DNA from: Chamaecyparis obtusa
Lineage: Eukaryota > Streptophyta > Pinopsida > Cupressales > Cupressaceae
Assembly: GCA_027943335.1 (NCBI GenBank)
Contig: BSBK01000966.1
Span: 558,001 to 622,000, forward strand
DNA: 64,000 nucleotides
Direction of reading: 5' to 3'
Translations under genes and position numbers: made by a program
In this document: positions 1-10,611 of the stretch, piece by piece
Layout of the letters: every line of letters starts with the position of its first letter
Numbering within the stretch: position 1 is the first letter of the stretch
Notes under the pieces: generated by a model
Told to the model about the DNA's origin: nothing
The model's database searches: none
The model's input: the letters and a program-made list of their open reading frames with translations, nothing else

Positions 1-2402
1 GGCCATTTTAGCTGAGGAACACTTTGAGTTCTGACACCGACCAAGAATGTGTTGCCGAATTTAAAATAAGTTGAATCTCTGAAAACTAAGATAGGCTTTT
101 GTAGGCCCCGGTAACATGGTCTCGTAGCACTTGATGAATCGATTCTACATTGTACGAGCTCTGAGATATGACCCCACAAATATCGCTGATTTCATGCTTA
201 AGGGACTTGAGAGACGCTTCAGCACGGAGTTGTCGTCGGGGTTCGAATGACTATGTGTGGTGAACGAGGCTGCCACTAGCATTTACCTGGCCATTTAGAG
301 CTGTTGGAACTGACGGTTCGAATGATACGCAATGTTGGCCGTTTTAGCTGAGGAACACTTTGAGTTCTGACACCAACCGAGAATGTGTTGCCGAATTTAA
401 AATAAGTTGAATCTCTGAAAACTTAGACAAGATTTTGTAGGAAAGGCAACACGGTCCCATAGCACCTGACAAATCGATTCTACGTCGCACAAGCTCTGAG
501 ATATGACCCCGCAAAGATCATCGATTTCATGCTTAAGGGACCTTGAGGGACACTTCAGCACAGAGTCATCAGTGGGGTTCGAATGACTGTGGGTGCCAAA
601 TGAGGCTGCCACTAGCGTTTACCCGGCCATTCAGAGCTAGTGGAACTAACGGTTTGATGCTATGACCTACGGTTGGAAAGATATGCAACGTTGGCCATTT
701 CAGCTGAGGAACACTTTGAGTTCTGACACCGACCAAGAATGTGTTGCCGAATTTAAAATAAGTTGAATCTCTAAAAAATGAGACAAGCTTTTGTAGGCCC
801 CAACAACATGGTCTCGTAGCACCTAACGAATTGATTCTACGTCGCACGAGCTCTGAGATATGACCCCATAAAGATCATTGATTTCATGCTTAAGGGACCT
901 TGAGGGACACTTCAGCATAGAGTCGTCGGTGGGGTTCAAACGACTATGGGTGTCAAATGAGGTTTCCACTAGCATTTACCTGACCATTTGAAGCTATTGG
1001 AATTGATAGTTCAATGCTACGACCGAGGGTTGGATAGATACGCAATGTTGGCCATTTCAGCTGAGGAACACTTTGAGTTTTGACACCAACTGAGAATGTG
1101 TTGCCAAATTTAAAATAAGTTGAATCTCAGAAAAATAAGACAGGCTGAGATAGGCTTTTGTAGGCCTCGGCAACATGGTCTCGTAGCACCTAACGAATTG
1201 ATTCTACGTCATATGAGCTCCAAGATATGACCCCGCAAAGATTGCCAATTTCATGCTTAAGGGACCTTGAGGGACACTTCAGTACGAAGTCGTCGGTGGG
1301 GTTTGAACGACTGTGGGTGCCGAACAAGGTTGCCACTAGCATTTACCTGGCCATTCAGAGCTGTTGGAACTGATGGTTCGATGCTATGACTGAGGGTTGG
1401 AAAGATACACAACATTGGCCGTTTCAACTGAGGAACACTTTGAGTTTTGACACCGACCGAGAATGTGTTGTCGAATTTAAAATAAGTTCAATCTCTAAAA
1501 ATTGAGACAGGCTGAGATAGGATTTTGTAGGCCCTGGCAACATGGTCCCATAGCACCTGACAAATTGATTCTACGTCACACGAGGTCCAAGATATGACCC
1601 CGCAAAGATCACTGATTTCATGCTTAAGAGACCTTGAGGGACACTTCAGCACGGAGTTGTCGGCGGGGTTCGAACGACTATGGGTGCCGAATGAGGTTGC
1701 CACTAGCATTTACCTGACCATTCAGAGTTGTTGGAACTGATGGTTCAATGCTACAATTGAGGGTTGGAAAGAAACACAACGTTGGCCGTTTCAGCTGAGG
1801 AACACTTTGAGTTCTAACACCGACCGAGAATGTGTTGCCGAATTTAAACAAAATTGAATCTCTGAAAACTGAGACAGGCTTTTGTAGTCCCCAGCAACAT
1901 GGTCCCATAGCAATTGACCAATCCATGCTACATCACACGAGATCCAAGATATGACCCTGCAAAGATCATCGATTTCATGCTTAAGGGACCTTGAGGGACA
2001 CTTCAGCATGGAGTTGTCGGTGGGGTTCGAACGACTGTGCATGGTGAATGAGGTTGCCACTAGCATTTACCTGGCCATTTGGAGCTATTGGAATTGACGG
2101 TTCGATGCTATGATCGACGGTTGGAAATATACGCAATGTTGACCATTTCAATTGAGGAACACTTTGAGTTTTGACACCGACCGAGAATGTGTTGCTGAAT
2201 TTAAACAAAATTGAATCTCCAAAAACTGAGACAGGCTTTTGTAGGCCCTGACAATATGGTCTTGTAGCAATTGACCGATCCATGCTACCTCACACGAGCT
2301 CTAAGATACGACCCGACAAAGATTTTTGATTTTATGCTTAAGGGACCTTAAGGGACACTTTAGCACGGAGTCATTGGCGGGGTTGGAATGACTGTGCGTG
2401 GC
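1..2402. repeat. Tandem satellite array, unit about 360 bp, 6-7 copies
   Basis: Head-to-tail copies begin with a GGCC-NTTT-AGCTGAGGAACAC type start near 1, 337, 693, 1050, 1417, 1784 and 2141. Spacings are 336, 356, 357, 367, 367 and 357 bp. The copies are clearly similar but not identical, with scattered transitions and a 10-bp insertion (a second copy of GACAGGCTGAGATAGG-like sequence) in the 367-bp units. The array is cut by the left window edge and loses similarity abruptly at about 2402. Short minus-strand frames recur once per unit and are periodicity artefacts. No function is inferred. Confidence 0.93.
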
Positions 2403-2548
2403 ATGTACTTGCATGAGGACATTATATATTACAGAAATCCTGCACAGAAGCAGCTGGCAAGCTACTCAAAAAGTACTAACTGATAGCAAGTGGGATAATG
2501 CAGATGCTTTAATAAACCACTATCTTCTTTACTCAAGCAACATCTGGT

Positions 2549-2899
2549 TCATCTGCTCAACTGGGGCATGTTTGGGAACAGATAGTCTCCATTTAAACTC
2601 AAGTCTCTAGAAGTAGTTATATTTGTTAGTGGAGGAGATACACCCATTGTATCTACAATAACTTCATGCTCACTGGAATTTCCATTACTCTTCAATTGGG
2701 ATACTCTTTCCAAAATTGCATCTACCCTTTTACCAATTAATGGGTCTATTTGTGGACCTCGAAGGAGTTGGTCACCTAAACGAGAACCTCAAGATGAAGT
2801 AGGAACTTCTCTATGAAAGAGATCAGTACCTTGAGAAGCTCTCCACTTGTCAGCTATGGTACAGTTGTAAAGGGACCAAACCAAGAGTTGGTTTAGCAT
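2549..2899 (-). pseudogene. Unidentified coding relic, about 116 codons with one internal stop
   Basis: On the minus strand a frame opens at an ATG (2899-2897) and runs to a TGA at 2551-2549. It is interrupted once, by an in-frame TGA about 36 codons in. The composition looks like a normal soluble protein: mixed charge, balanced codons, and an amphipathic stretch around GKRVDAILERVSQLKSN. I do not recognise the family. It lies between the satellite edge and the H2B pseudogenes and could be an exon of a decayed or captured gene. A chance frame is possible, although a single stop and protein-like composition argue against it. Confidence 0.3.
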
Positions 2900-3189
2900 C
2901 CTTAGGTCATATGAGGACCATCTAAATGCTTGGGAGTGGTTAGGAAGTCCACTAGTGAAGAATTCTAGTTAAAGGCTAGATTTAGGCCTAATGTCCCTAA
3001 AGCCCAAAAGGTACCAAAGTTTGGTTGGGTTTGTAAACTTTCTAAAGGAGTTTTTTGGAGTAGGAAACCCTTCTTTTGGTTGTGTTACACCATTTAAGGA
3101 GTTTGTGAACATCCTTAGGTCATTGTAGTTGGTTGGTGAGTTGTGGGAGCAAAAGGAAGGGCACTCCACATTCTTGCTGTCACCTCTGC
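2900..3189. other. Spacer without recognised gene
   Basis: Non-coding spacer. The phrase CATCCTTAGGTCAT occurs at about 2897 and again near 3110, which suggests an old short duplication of about 215 bp spacing. Nothing else stands out. Confidence 0.4.
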
Positions 3190-3369
3190 ATTATTTTTGA
3201 TAAGATTACTCCTAAGGCTGCTTCTCTACTGAAATATAACAAGATCGTGACACTTTCCTCCAAAGAAATTGAGATTGTTGTCAAGTTTGTTCTGCCTGGA
3301 GAGCTGGCTAGGCATGCTACTTCTGAAGGAAGTAAGGCTGTTACCAAGTTTCGTACTGCTCTGGGTTAG
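3190..3369 (+). pseudogene. Histone H2B pseudogene, C-terminal half (copy 1)
   Basis: The frame encodes the H2B histone-fold C-terminus: a DKIT...LLKYN stretch matching helix 2, then [19 protein letters not shown] and GSKAVTKF, followed by a TAG at 3367-3369. H2B packages DNA as an H2A-H2B dimer. This copy lacks the basic tail and helix 1. The sequence upstream of about 3190 is not H2B-like, so the copy is 5'-truncated. Its similarity to the copy at 4580-4945 continues past the stop for about 60 bp (TTTTTTGTA-GTGG and TAGAAG blocks), so both derive from one source transcript or from a local duplication. H2B genes are usually intronless, so retrocopy and DNA duplication cannot be told apart here. 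Confidence 0.8.
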
Positions 3370-4579
3370 GTTTTGTTGGAAGATTTTAAGTTTTTTGTAT
3401 GTGGTTTTTATGGAAGGATTTTTTAGAAGCATTTTGTGATGTTTTGGGATAGTAAATCCAAGTTATTCTTGACTGTCCTGAACAGGGATTTTGCAAACAG
3501 CACTTTGTTTATTTTGAAAGTTTAATGAATGGATTGACTCCCCCACCCCCTGTGGTCAATGTGATTGGTGGGAGGAGTCATAAAATGTATATAATCCTTT
3601 TATATAATTTTAAATGCAGGGATGGGCAGGTATTGTGGAGGAGAGACCACAAACATGGAGAGTAAAGTGCTGATTGGGGGTTACTAGTGTTGGGACCAGT
3701 CATGGTCTGAGAGATTCATCCATTGGAGGGCCATATTTTATGGCTTGGATGGTCATATTATTTTGGTTTAATGGTTTTTAAACCCTTAGTTTGATTGGGA
3801 AGTGTGTGGAGGTGTTAGATTGGAGAAGCCACAGGTGTGAAGGCCTTAAATAGAGGGTTTTGTAGTCGGTTGTTTAAAACTTGTTGTCTATTCTTGAAAA
3901 GTGGAAAATCCTTGGTTTAGGATCATAATAAAAGACTTTTTTTGGTCATGGAACCCTGGAAGTAAGTGGGTGATAGGGTTGCTTTGTTAGGAGGGGCTAA
4001 TTAGGCCTGTGAGAAGAGCACTTAAAAAAGGAAGTCTACACCAGTCAAAGATTTAAAGTCTTAGATTGATATCAACTTAGGAACTCCAAAAAGGGTACTC
4101 AAAAATGAAAAAACATTGATAGGTTGTTTGCGAGGTTTGGGAGAAAAACACTGATTTCAGTTTTGGCAGGGCTACTAGGCAGGCCTGGAAGGCTATAGTG
4201 GAAGAATGGTGAAAGATGAGTGGATAGGAGTGAAAGGGGAGTTTTAACATGTCTATTGTACCATGTTAAGATGATCCATAGCATTGGGATCAAGGTAAGA
4301 AATCTGGTTTGGTTTTTGGTGTGTTGGAGGCACTAGGTGCACTAAGTGGCCTAGGAGGGTACTGGTGCTTAGAGAGATTGGAACAAAGAAAAGTGATAGT
4401 GAACTCATGAGTGTGGTTGTGGAAGTGACTTAAAAAGTTAGAGAACTCCATTTGATCTTTGAATAGGACTGATTCCTTGAGTTGATTCCAAGTTACTTGT
4501 TGAATCCTCGAGTTGAGTTGGCCTATTTAAGGTGATAGTGGAGGGCTCTGCATCAAGATGGTATGAAAGGAGAGAATGA
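3370..4579. other. Spacer between H2B pseudogenes
   Basis: No coding frame with recognisable content. It holds the 3' flank shared with the second H2B copy (3370-3430), an AT-rich patch with TATATAAT-type sequence near 3590-3605, and otherwise plain sequence. Confidence 0.4.
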
Positions 4580-4945
4580 AGTAAAGGATTCTCCAAAGCT
4601 AAGAAAAGAAAAGAAAGTGATGTTCAAAAGGAAGAGAATAAGAAAAAGAAGAGGAAGAGAAGTGTAGGAAGTTACAAAAGGTTAATATACAAGGTGTTGA
4701 AACAAGTGCATCCCTCCAAGGGAATATCTAGTGCTGCCATGGATATCATGGAGAGCTTCATGATGGATATTTTTGATAAGATTACTCTTGAGGCTGATTC
4801 TCTACTGAAATATAACAATATTGTGACACTTTCCTCTAGAGAAATTGAGATTGTTGTCAAGTTTGTTCTTCCTAGAGAGCTGGCTAGGCATGCTGCTTCT
4901 AAAGGAAGTAAGGCTGTTACCAAGTTTCCTACTACTCTGGGTTAG
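4580..4945 (+). pseudogene. Histone H2B pseudogene, nearly full length (copy 2)
   Basis: An open frame of 121 codons and a TAG reads as H2B from the lysine-rich tail ([13 protein letters not shown]) through [17 protein letters not shown], the central helix ([13 protein letters not shown]), [19 protein letters not shown] and GSKAVTKF. It lacks an ATG: the frame opens right after a TGA at about 4577-4579, and the two nearby ATGs run into stops. Several normally invariant core positions are substituted, for example the segment before LLKYN and the VKFVL region. The order and length match plant H2B well. It is almost certainly non-functional because it has no start. It lies in the same orientation as, and 1.2 kb downstream of, the truncated copy. 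Confidence 0.88.
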
Positions 4946-5319
4946 GTTTTTTTAGAAGATTTTAGGTTTTTTGTACGTGGTGTTTATGGTAGGCTTGTTT
5001 AGAAGTTGGTTTTGGCTTGGGTTTATGTGTCAAAGTTAATGCTGAACTGAGATCTTACTCTATGTCAAGAATTTCTATTATAATTTTTTTTTATTAATAA
5101 TGAGAAATATTTATAAAACTCAACTCAATAGGAGCACCGGAGGAAAGAGCTGAGTAGAGAAAACCTTCTGGTATTGCCCCAAAAAATAGAAGAGAAAGGT
5201 TGTCATTAAATATTACAAACTTCCCGTTATACATACGGGGTAATGCATGAGCAATTTACAATCCACCCAATTTATAGTGCTATATAAATTTGACATGTTA
5301 TGATATTTTGTATCTCCAT
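4946..5319. other. Spacer
   Basis: The first 60-70 bp are the 3' flank shared with the other H2B copy. The rest is AT-rich with a T-run near 5086-5093. No gene is seen. Confidence 0.4.
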
Positions 5320-5705
5320 TTAGTCCAATGAACCAATTGGGTCTTCCCTACCCTTGATTGTGTCAAGTATTGCCTCGTGGTCTGACTCACGAACCTTCCA
5401 AAGAGTTTTATTTTGCGGTCTTTCCCCATATCTGATTAAGTGGACATTTGATGCAATGATGAGGTTTGAATAATGAAGAATATTTCTGTGTGTCTCCCAA
5501 TCCTCGAACAACCACAACCTAGGGTTCTTCATAGCATACCGTCTAAGCCATGTACTAGTTACAACCACTGCTCCTATAGGGTATTCTAATTCTTCACCAT
5601 CGATAACTGAGCGATCCAATTTCTTTTTAGCCTCTACACAATGAGACAAATAATAATCTATCCCTTCTTCATTGTCTTCAAGTGCAATAACAGCAAAAAC
5701 ATGGC

Positions 5706-5799
5706 CTGTAATGATATAAACATAATGAGGACATTAGTTTACTAAATATTTATGATAAAGTACTAAATTTGAGATTATTTGTATGTGGAAAATACTGAC
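5706..5799 (-). other. Probable 94-bp GT-AG intron of the transposase-like gene
   Basis: On the minus strand the upstream exon ends ...CTAG, followed by GTCAGT at 5799 downward. The intron ends TTACAG at 5706 and the next exon starts GCCATG. Joining in phase 1 restores a Gly codon and keeps the reading frame on both sides (VQLG-HVFAVIALED). The intron is AT-rich and contains stops in the coding frame. Confidence 0.75.
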
Positions 5800-7968
5800 C
5801 TAGTTGTACTAGATCAGATAAGTGATCAAAGTCAATGGATGATTCCATTTCTGTCAGTTGTAGTGATTCATGGGGATGATAGGAGGCAAGTGGACTCAAA
5901 ATATGTGTATACCATTCATCAACCCATTCCTTTGGCTCACACCCATCCCAATCTTCATCTACACATGATGAACAAAAGCACGCCATATGTCATGTGTGGA
6001 TGCTCCATGAACCTGCATTACAACTTCTAAAAGAGTGTAGCTCACTCGATCCTGTCAATGTACAACAATCCTCATATGGTGCAATGTTAGTTTCATCCAT
6101 AAACCAAAAAAATCTATGAACCGTAGACTCACCTTCATTACCTGGACCCATTGTAGCATTACACCACTGGACAATACATCCTGCATCTGACAATGTTGCT
6201 TTCTCTGTGTACTTTAATTCTTCATGTGCTAAGGCTCTTTTAATACATGCACCTGCACCATCATGCTCTCCCTTTCCATGACCGGCCTCTGTGAAATTCC
6301 ACATATATTGAATTCTAGTAATCTTATGCATCCTGAACAACCAATAAAACATCTGCGAATTCTTGAATTGGGATGCACAATTATCTGACCAAATGATATG
6401 CCGATGATATTTTATGCCCCTATTTGCCAAATGACCATAAAATAGTTGAAAGAAACCATGTACAAACTTTGTAGAATGTGAGCGATCATCGCTAATATAA
6501 AAATGATACTCCCTCAATATCTTCCTATTCTCCTCTGTACTGTCTGGTGCATGCATGAATGTTATATGAACAAATATAGCAACCTGTTGAGAGTTGTAAT
6601 ACTTTGCTTGCACCTCATTCTATGGTTGTAGAGTGTAGTTCTCTGCAAAGTCCACAACTGAAACAATAGTATCAAGTGGGAATGTGTCCTTGCACAACTT
6701 GAATTGCATATCTAACCATCGTGCTCTATGTGTATGTCTTGCATACTCATAAATAATTTTTTTACAAAAAATATCCATGAACTGATACACTGGAATTTTT
6801 TCAATTACTAAATCACATCTTTTAGCCTCTTTTCCATCTTTTAGATTGTATGTCATGGTCTTATATTTTCCAAATTCCACTATTTCATTACCGATTGCAT
6901 GCATACGCTCCATATGTTGACAAATTGGCAAATGTCGCAAACCTCTGCAATCTATGCATGTACCATTCAAGCATGAGAGCTTGTAAAATTGTTGACCATC
7001 CACTCTTTCACATAAAATGGTAGATATTAATTCCCTTGAAGATCTAGGTGGGACATTTATGTTACAATCCTGCAAAACATTGTTAGAGTGCAAAGCTACA
7101 CATATATTCCTATAAACTTCAAAATGGTTAGAAAATTCAATATGTACCCTACAACAACAAGTTGTGTGTGTGTGATTTATCTTGACATAAAAAGGTTTAC
7201 ACATTTCAAAATATCTCTGACTAATTTTAATTTGAGGATACGTTTGCATAAATTTTCCAAAGAATTGTGTCTGAGTTGAATCCAAAAAATGTTTTGGATG
7301 TGGAACACGAATTCGACTACCAATCCTCCTTCTTACAACATCTCTTTGATTAGGAGATACCCGTGTACTATTCTTCCAAAATTCTTCAATCAAGGATTTC
7401 AAAGCTTCAACAATTGCTTTATCTTTTCACGGTAGTCTACCGAAAAATGCCCATAACTCATTGCTATTTGGATCTTCCACTCTTTGACGCCTTCTCAAGG
7501 CTCTCATTAGAGACTTTCTACTTATTTTCAATGTTTTGCTTGTCTTTCTAATGAGTCGAGATTTCTTCATTTGAGTGCTTACTATGGTTGATGTAAGTAC
7601 ATGTCGTGTGAAATTACTATCTTTCGTGCATGATGTAGAACCCACACTCTCATATGCAGTCATTAGATTCTTTACAATAGATTTTTCATTTGACTCGTCT
7701 GTCATTCTTAGCCCAAGAATCTTCATGATGGGCCTAAATTTCAGATTTCTCATTATTTCAACAAATAGTTGACATCTTCCTGTCATGTTTAAATTCTCAA
7801 AAACTGATCTCCAAATACGATTAACATTTCTTTGACAAGTACATGTGGGAATCTTATCAGGCATTGCTTGCAAAATGTTAGTATTAATATCATTCAAATA
7901 TTTTGGTTTTCTATATTTAATAATTCTAGGAGCATCAAAAACATTATGTGTGAATTGCACACCATCTT

Positions 7969-8215
7969 GAGTGCCTTCAACATGAGACGATGTTGTGCCC
8001 ACACCTTCAAAAGTAGATAATGATGTACCTTCAACATGATCGAAGAGTGTGCCCACACCTTCCGAAGTAGACAATGGTGTGCCTTCAACATGAAACATTG
8101 GTGTGCCTCCACCTTCGGAAGTAGACAATGGTGTGCCTTCAACATGAAACATTGGTGTGCCTCCACCTTTGGAAGTAGACAATGGTGTGCCTTCAACATG
8201 ATACATTGGTGTGCC
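7969..8215 (-). repeat. 54-bp minisatellite inside the transposase-like coding region
   Basis: About 4.5 head-to-tail copies of a 54-bp unit encode an 18-residue repeat containing HVEGTPLSTSEGGGTP. The unit length is a multiple of three, so the frame is kept. The two right-hand copies are nearly identical and the left-hand copies more diverged, as expected for end-biased expansion. Confidence 0.88.
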
Positions 8216-8509
8216 TCAAATATTGCATGATGATGTCTCTTGAACTTGGGAACTCGTAGATGATGTCCCCGCATCTTCATAATTCAATTGTCTTGTTGCA
8301 TGCAAGTTTCTCATTCGTTGTCTTTTTTATTCCAATTCCAATTCTCTCTTACTTTGTATTGATGTTTCATGTTCCTCATCCAAAGAAAAATCTTCTTCTA
8401 TAGTATCTAATTTTTTTTGTTCACGAAGTTGTCTCATTCTTTCCCTTTTCTTCTCTTTGTCTCTTTCATGCTCTTCCGGTGTTAAATTCTTTGCTCATTT
8501 CCTTGGCAC

Positions 8510-8804
8510 GATGATGATTTCTACATATCAATTGATTACAATTTTAAAAATATAATATAAATGTAAACCAATAAGTCAAATTATAATATAAACCTCTTAC
8601 AATATGACAAATTATAATATAAATTCATTACACTTATATCAAATTATGTATCAAGAACAAGTCTATAATGTGTCGATTCACTAACATCATCAACAAGTTA
8701 TCCTCCCTTTATATAACTAGATAATGCTTTAACCATTGGATGAGGGTCCACTACAATCTTCTATTGGGTGTCAAGGTATCAATTTTTTTTTTTTCAAGGG
8801 GATA
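8510..8804. other. Spacer, AT-rich
   Basis: AT-rich sequence with repeated AAATTATAATATAAA-like words at about 8548-8625. It may hold the 5' flank or terminus of the transposase-like element. No TIR or TSD could be paired. Confidence 0.35.
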
Positions 8805-8871
<67 letters not shown>

Positions 8872-8970
8872 TGTGATGTGAGAGAGAGAGAGAGGGTGAT
8901 GAGAGAGAGGAGATAAGGGAGAGAGAGTGAGAAGGTGAGAGAGAGAGAGAGAATTGGGGAGGGAGAGAGA

Positions 8971-9006
<36 letters not shown>

Positions 9007-9066
9007 CAGAGAGACAGAGACAGAGAGAGATAGAGAGAGAGAGGGAAAGGGAGAGAGGGAGAGAGA

Positions 9067-9097
<31 letters not shown>

Positions 9098-9232
9098 AGA
9101 GAAGGGAGAGAGAGATATAAAAGGTCAGAGTGAGCATGATAAGTGGGAGAGAGGGAGTGATAAGGGGGAGAAAGGGAGAGAGAGTATGGGGGAGGGAGAG
9201 AGATAGAGAGAGCACTCTCTCTCTCTCTCCCT
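8805..9232. repeat. Imperfect (GA)n microsatellite, about 430 bp
   Basis: Plus-strand GA/GAGG repeats with interruptions (GAGAGACAGAGACAGA and GGGAGAGAGGGAGAGA types) end in a short CT run at about 9214-9236. Long Ser/Leu/Pro frames on the minus strand are products of the repeat. Confidence 0.95.
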
Positions 9233-10185
9233 CTTCCTCCCACTTTGAATATTTCTCATCACTATGTAAATCTCATAAATTTACATAGGGTGCACACCCT
9301 ATAGGGTGTGCATGCTTTTTAAAAGATTTGAATTTACCAATCCTAAGGCTTGGATTTGCCTTGGAGATCCAACCCAAAGGCTTGGACGATTGAAATAGGC
9401 CTGAGACGTGTTTTCCAGTAGACACAAAAAAATGACATCTTTTTTTGTGTGCTCCTCATTAGGTTTACTCGTGGCTCAAGAATGCAAAAATCAGACAACG
9501 TGATATTGTAGATCTCTCTGTTAGCTATCTAAGCATATAATTTATTTTGAATTCTAATTATGTTAAGTTTTTCAACTCTAATTTCTTTTGTGTGTATGTC
9601 CATTTTTTGTAAAAAACCAACATGCAGTATTTTGGGCATAGATTTTGGCTCGTTCATCGAATTTTACAATAAGTTACATTTTTAGAAACTATCCATTCTA
9701 CACACTTTAAAAAAAAAGAAAATTTAATTTTCGATTAGTTTTAAATGATTTCTAGGGGGAGCACACAGAAATTTCATGTTTTCAGGATGTGTGCACTTCG
9801 TAAATTCATAAAAAATTATACGCTCATAAAAAAATTACCAAAAAAATCCAGGATAAACTACGCGATGTTAGCTAACTTCTCACTAGAGCAATTAAAAAAA
9901 TTCAAAAAAAAAGTTAACATTTTAGGGGGAGTACACTAGACGCTATGATATGTTTTTGGACAAAAAATAGGACCACTTTTTGTGCTCCCCCTTTTTGAGG
10001 GCCTTAATCTACACCATTTTCAAAATAAGTTAGTAGTTTAGGAACTAGATTCAGAGTATTACAACTCTTGTTTTTGTCACATCTCAAAATTTTGAGTCTA
10101 ACTATCTTCAATTTCTTGAAGTTCAGAGTTTGCTGATTTCAGGAAAAAAGTGGCAACTTATACCCCCTTTTTGGTCCCTCATCTT
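9233..10185. other. Spacer with a short perfect hairpin
   Basis: No gene recognised. There is a 10-bp perfect inverted repeat with arms CACAAAAAAA at 9423-9432 and TTTTTTTGTG at 9440-9449. Two GGGGGAG-type words lie at about 9757 and 9924, followed by GTGCTCCCCCTTTTT at about 9980. These resemble polypurine tracts of LTR elements, but no LTR could be paired with them. Confidence 0.35.
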
Positions 10186-10434
10186 TGTGCACTTACCCTC
10201 TATGATAACAAAAGTGCCATCAACATGTTAAAGAATCTAGTGATGCATTCAAGGACTAAGCATACACTAATTAATTACTATTTGTTGAGGGAGAAAGTAA
10301 TTGAGAAAAAAGATAAGCTAGAGCATGTTTCTACAAAGGAGTAGATTCGTAACATCTTTACAAAGCCTCTTTTAAGAGAGACCTTTGAGTACCTAAGAAA
10401 CAAATCAAGAGTGATGTCACTTTCATCCATTTAC
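10186..10434 (+). pseudogene. Ty1/copia RNase H C-terminal remnant
   Basis: The frame contains the RNase H signature of copia polyproteins: LYDNKSAINMLKN, then HSRTKHTLINYYLLREKV, then the terminal IFTKPLLRETFEYLR block. RNase H degrades the RNA strand during reverse transcription. A TAG interrupts the motif just before IRNIFTKPL, where copia proteins carry KEQI, which fits CAG-to-TAG decay. The 5' part of the element is missing from this window. The remnant is followed by two purine-rich stretches (GTCAAAGGGGGAGAAG and AAAGGAGGAGAT) and then the LTR at 10612, the normal order for the 3' end of a copia element. Confidence 0.85.
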
Positions 10435-10611
10435 TAAGTTCTCAAGAGAAACATGTATTCAAGGGGAGCTACTCATCGTCCTCTTGATATTGATGTCAAA
10501 GGGGGAGAAGTTGAGTTAGGGGGAGCCTTACAGTTAAGGGAAGTTATTTGACCCATTTGTACTCAAAAGATTAATCTTTATACAACTACCATCAATGACA
10601 AAGGAGGAGAT

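Larger units (their letters stand above)
5320..8509 (-). pseudogene. DDE-transposase-like gene, decayed, two exons
   Basis: One minus-strand reading frame runs from about 8509 (a GTG in the context CGTGCCAAGG where an ATG would be expected) to a TAA at 5322-5320. It is broken by six in-frame stops (near 8497, 8315, 8218, 7430, 6621 and 5991) with the same frame continuing after each. N-terminal part: a charged segment with KEKKRERMRQLREQKK, then 18-residue repeats (HVEGTPLSTSEGGGTP type). Middle: a Cys-rich region with CQRNV, TCCCRVHIEF and CLNGTCIDC. C-terminal catalytic-like region: ISDDRSHSTKFVHGFF, IIWSDNCASQFKN and FTEAGHGKGEHDGAGACIKRAL. The last two look like the D-containing strands of an RNase-H-fold (DDE) nuclease. 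I cannot place it in a named superfamily. After a 94-bp intron it continues for about 120 codons. Four or five of the six stops sit where Arg or Gln codons are expected. TIRs were not identified. Confidence 0.72.

Noticed and set aside
397..2283. Recurrent minus-strand frames (GTHSRSNP...CPSRSLKHEI type)
   Set aside because: They repeat once per satellite unit and carry no recognised motif; periodic noise rather than genes.
1..2402. GGGGTTCGAACGACT in each satellite unit, resembling a pol III B box (GGTTCGANNCC)
   Set aside because: No matching A box at the right distance and no tRNA fold; the unit is tandem rather than dispersed. Not called a SINE or tRNA.
7894..8280. His/Cys-rich frame over the 54-bp minisatellite (EAHQCFMLKAHHCLL type)
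   Set aside because: Alternate-frame reading of the same repeat that encodes HVEGTPLSTSEG in the transposase-like frame; the latter joins the long gene frame.
8751..9243. Ser/Leu/Pro frames on the minus strand
   Set aside because: Products of the (GA)n tract.
9750..9990. GGGGGAG purine words as polypurine tracts of a further LTR element
   Set aside because: No LTR start or partner LTR could be paired with them.
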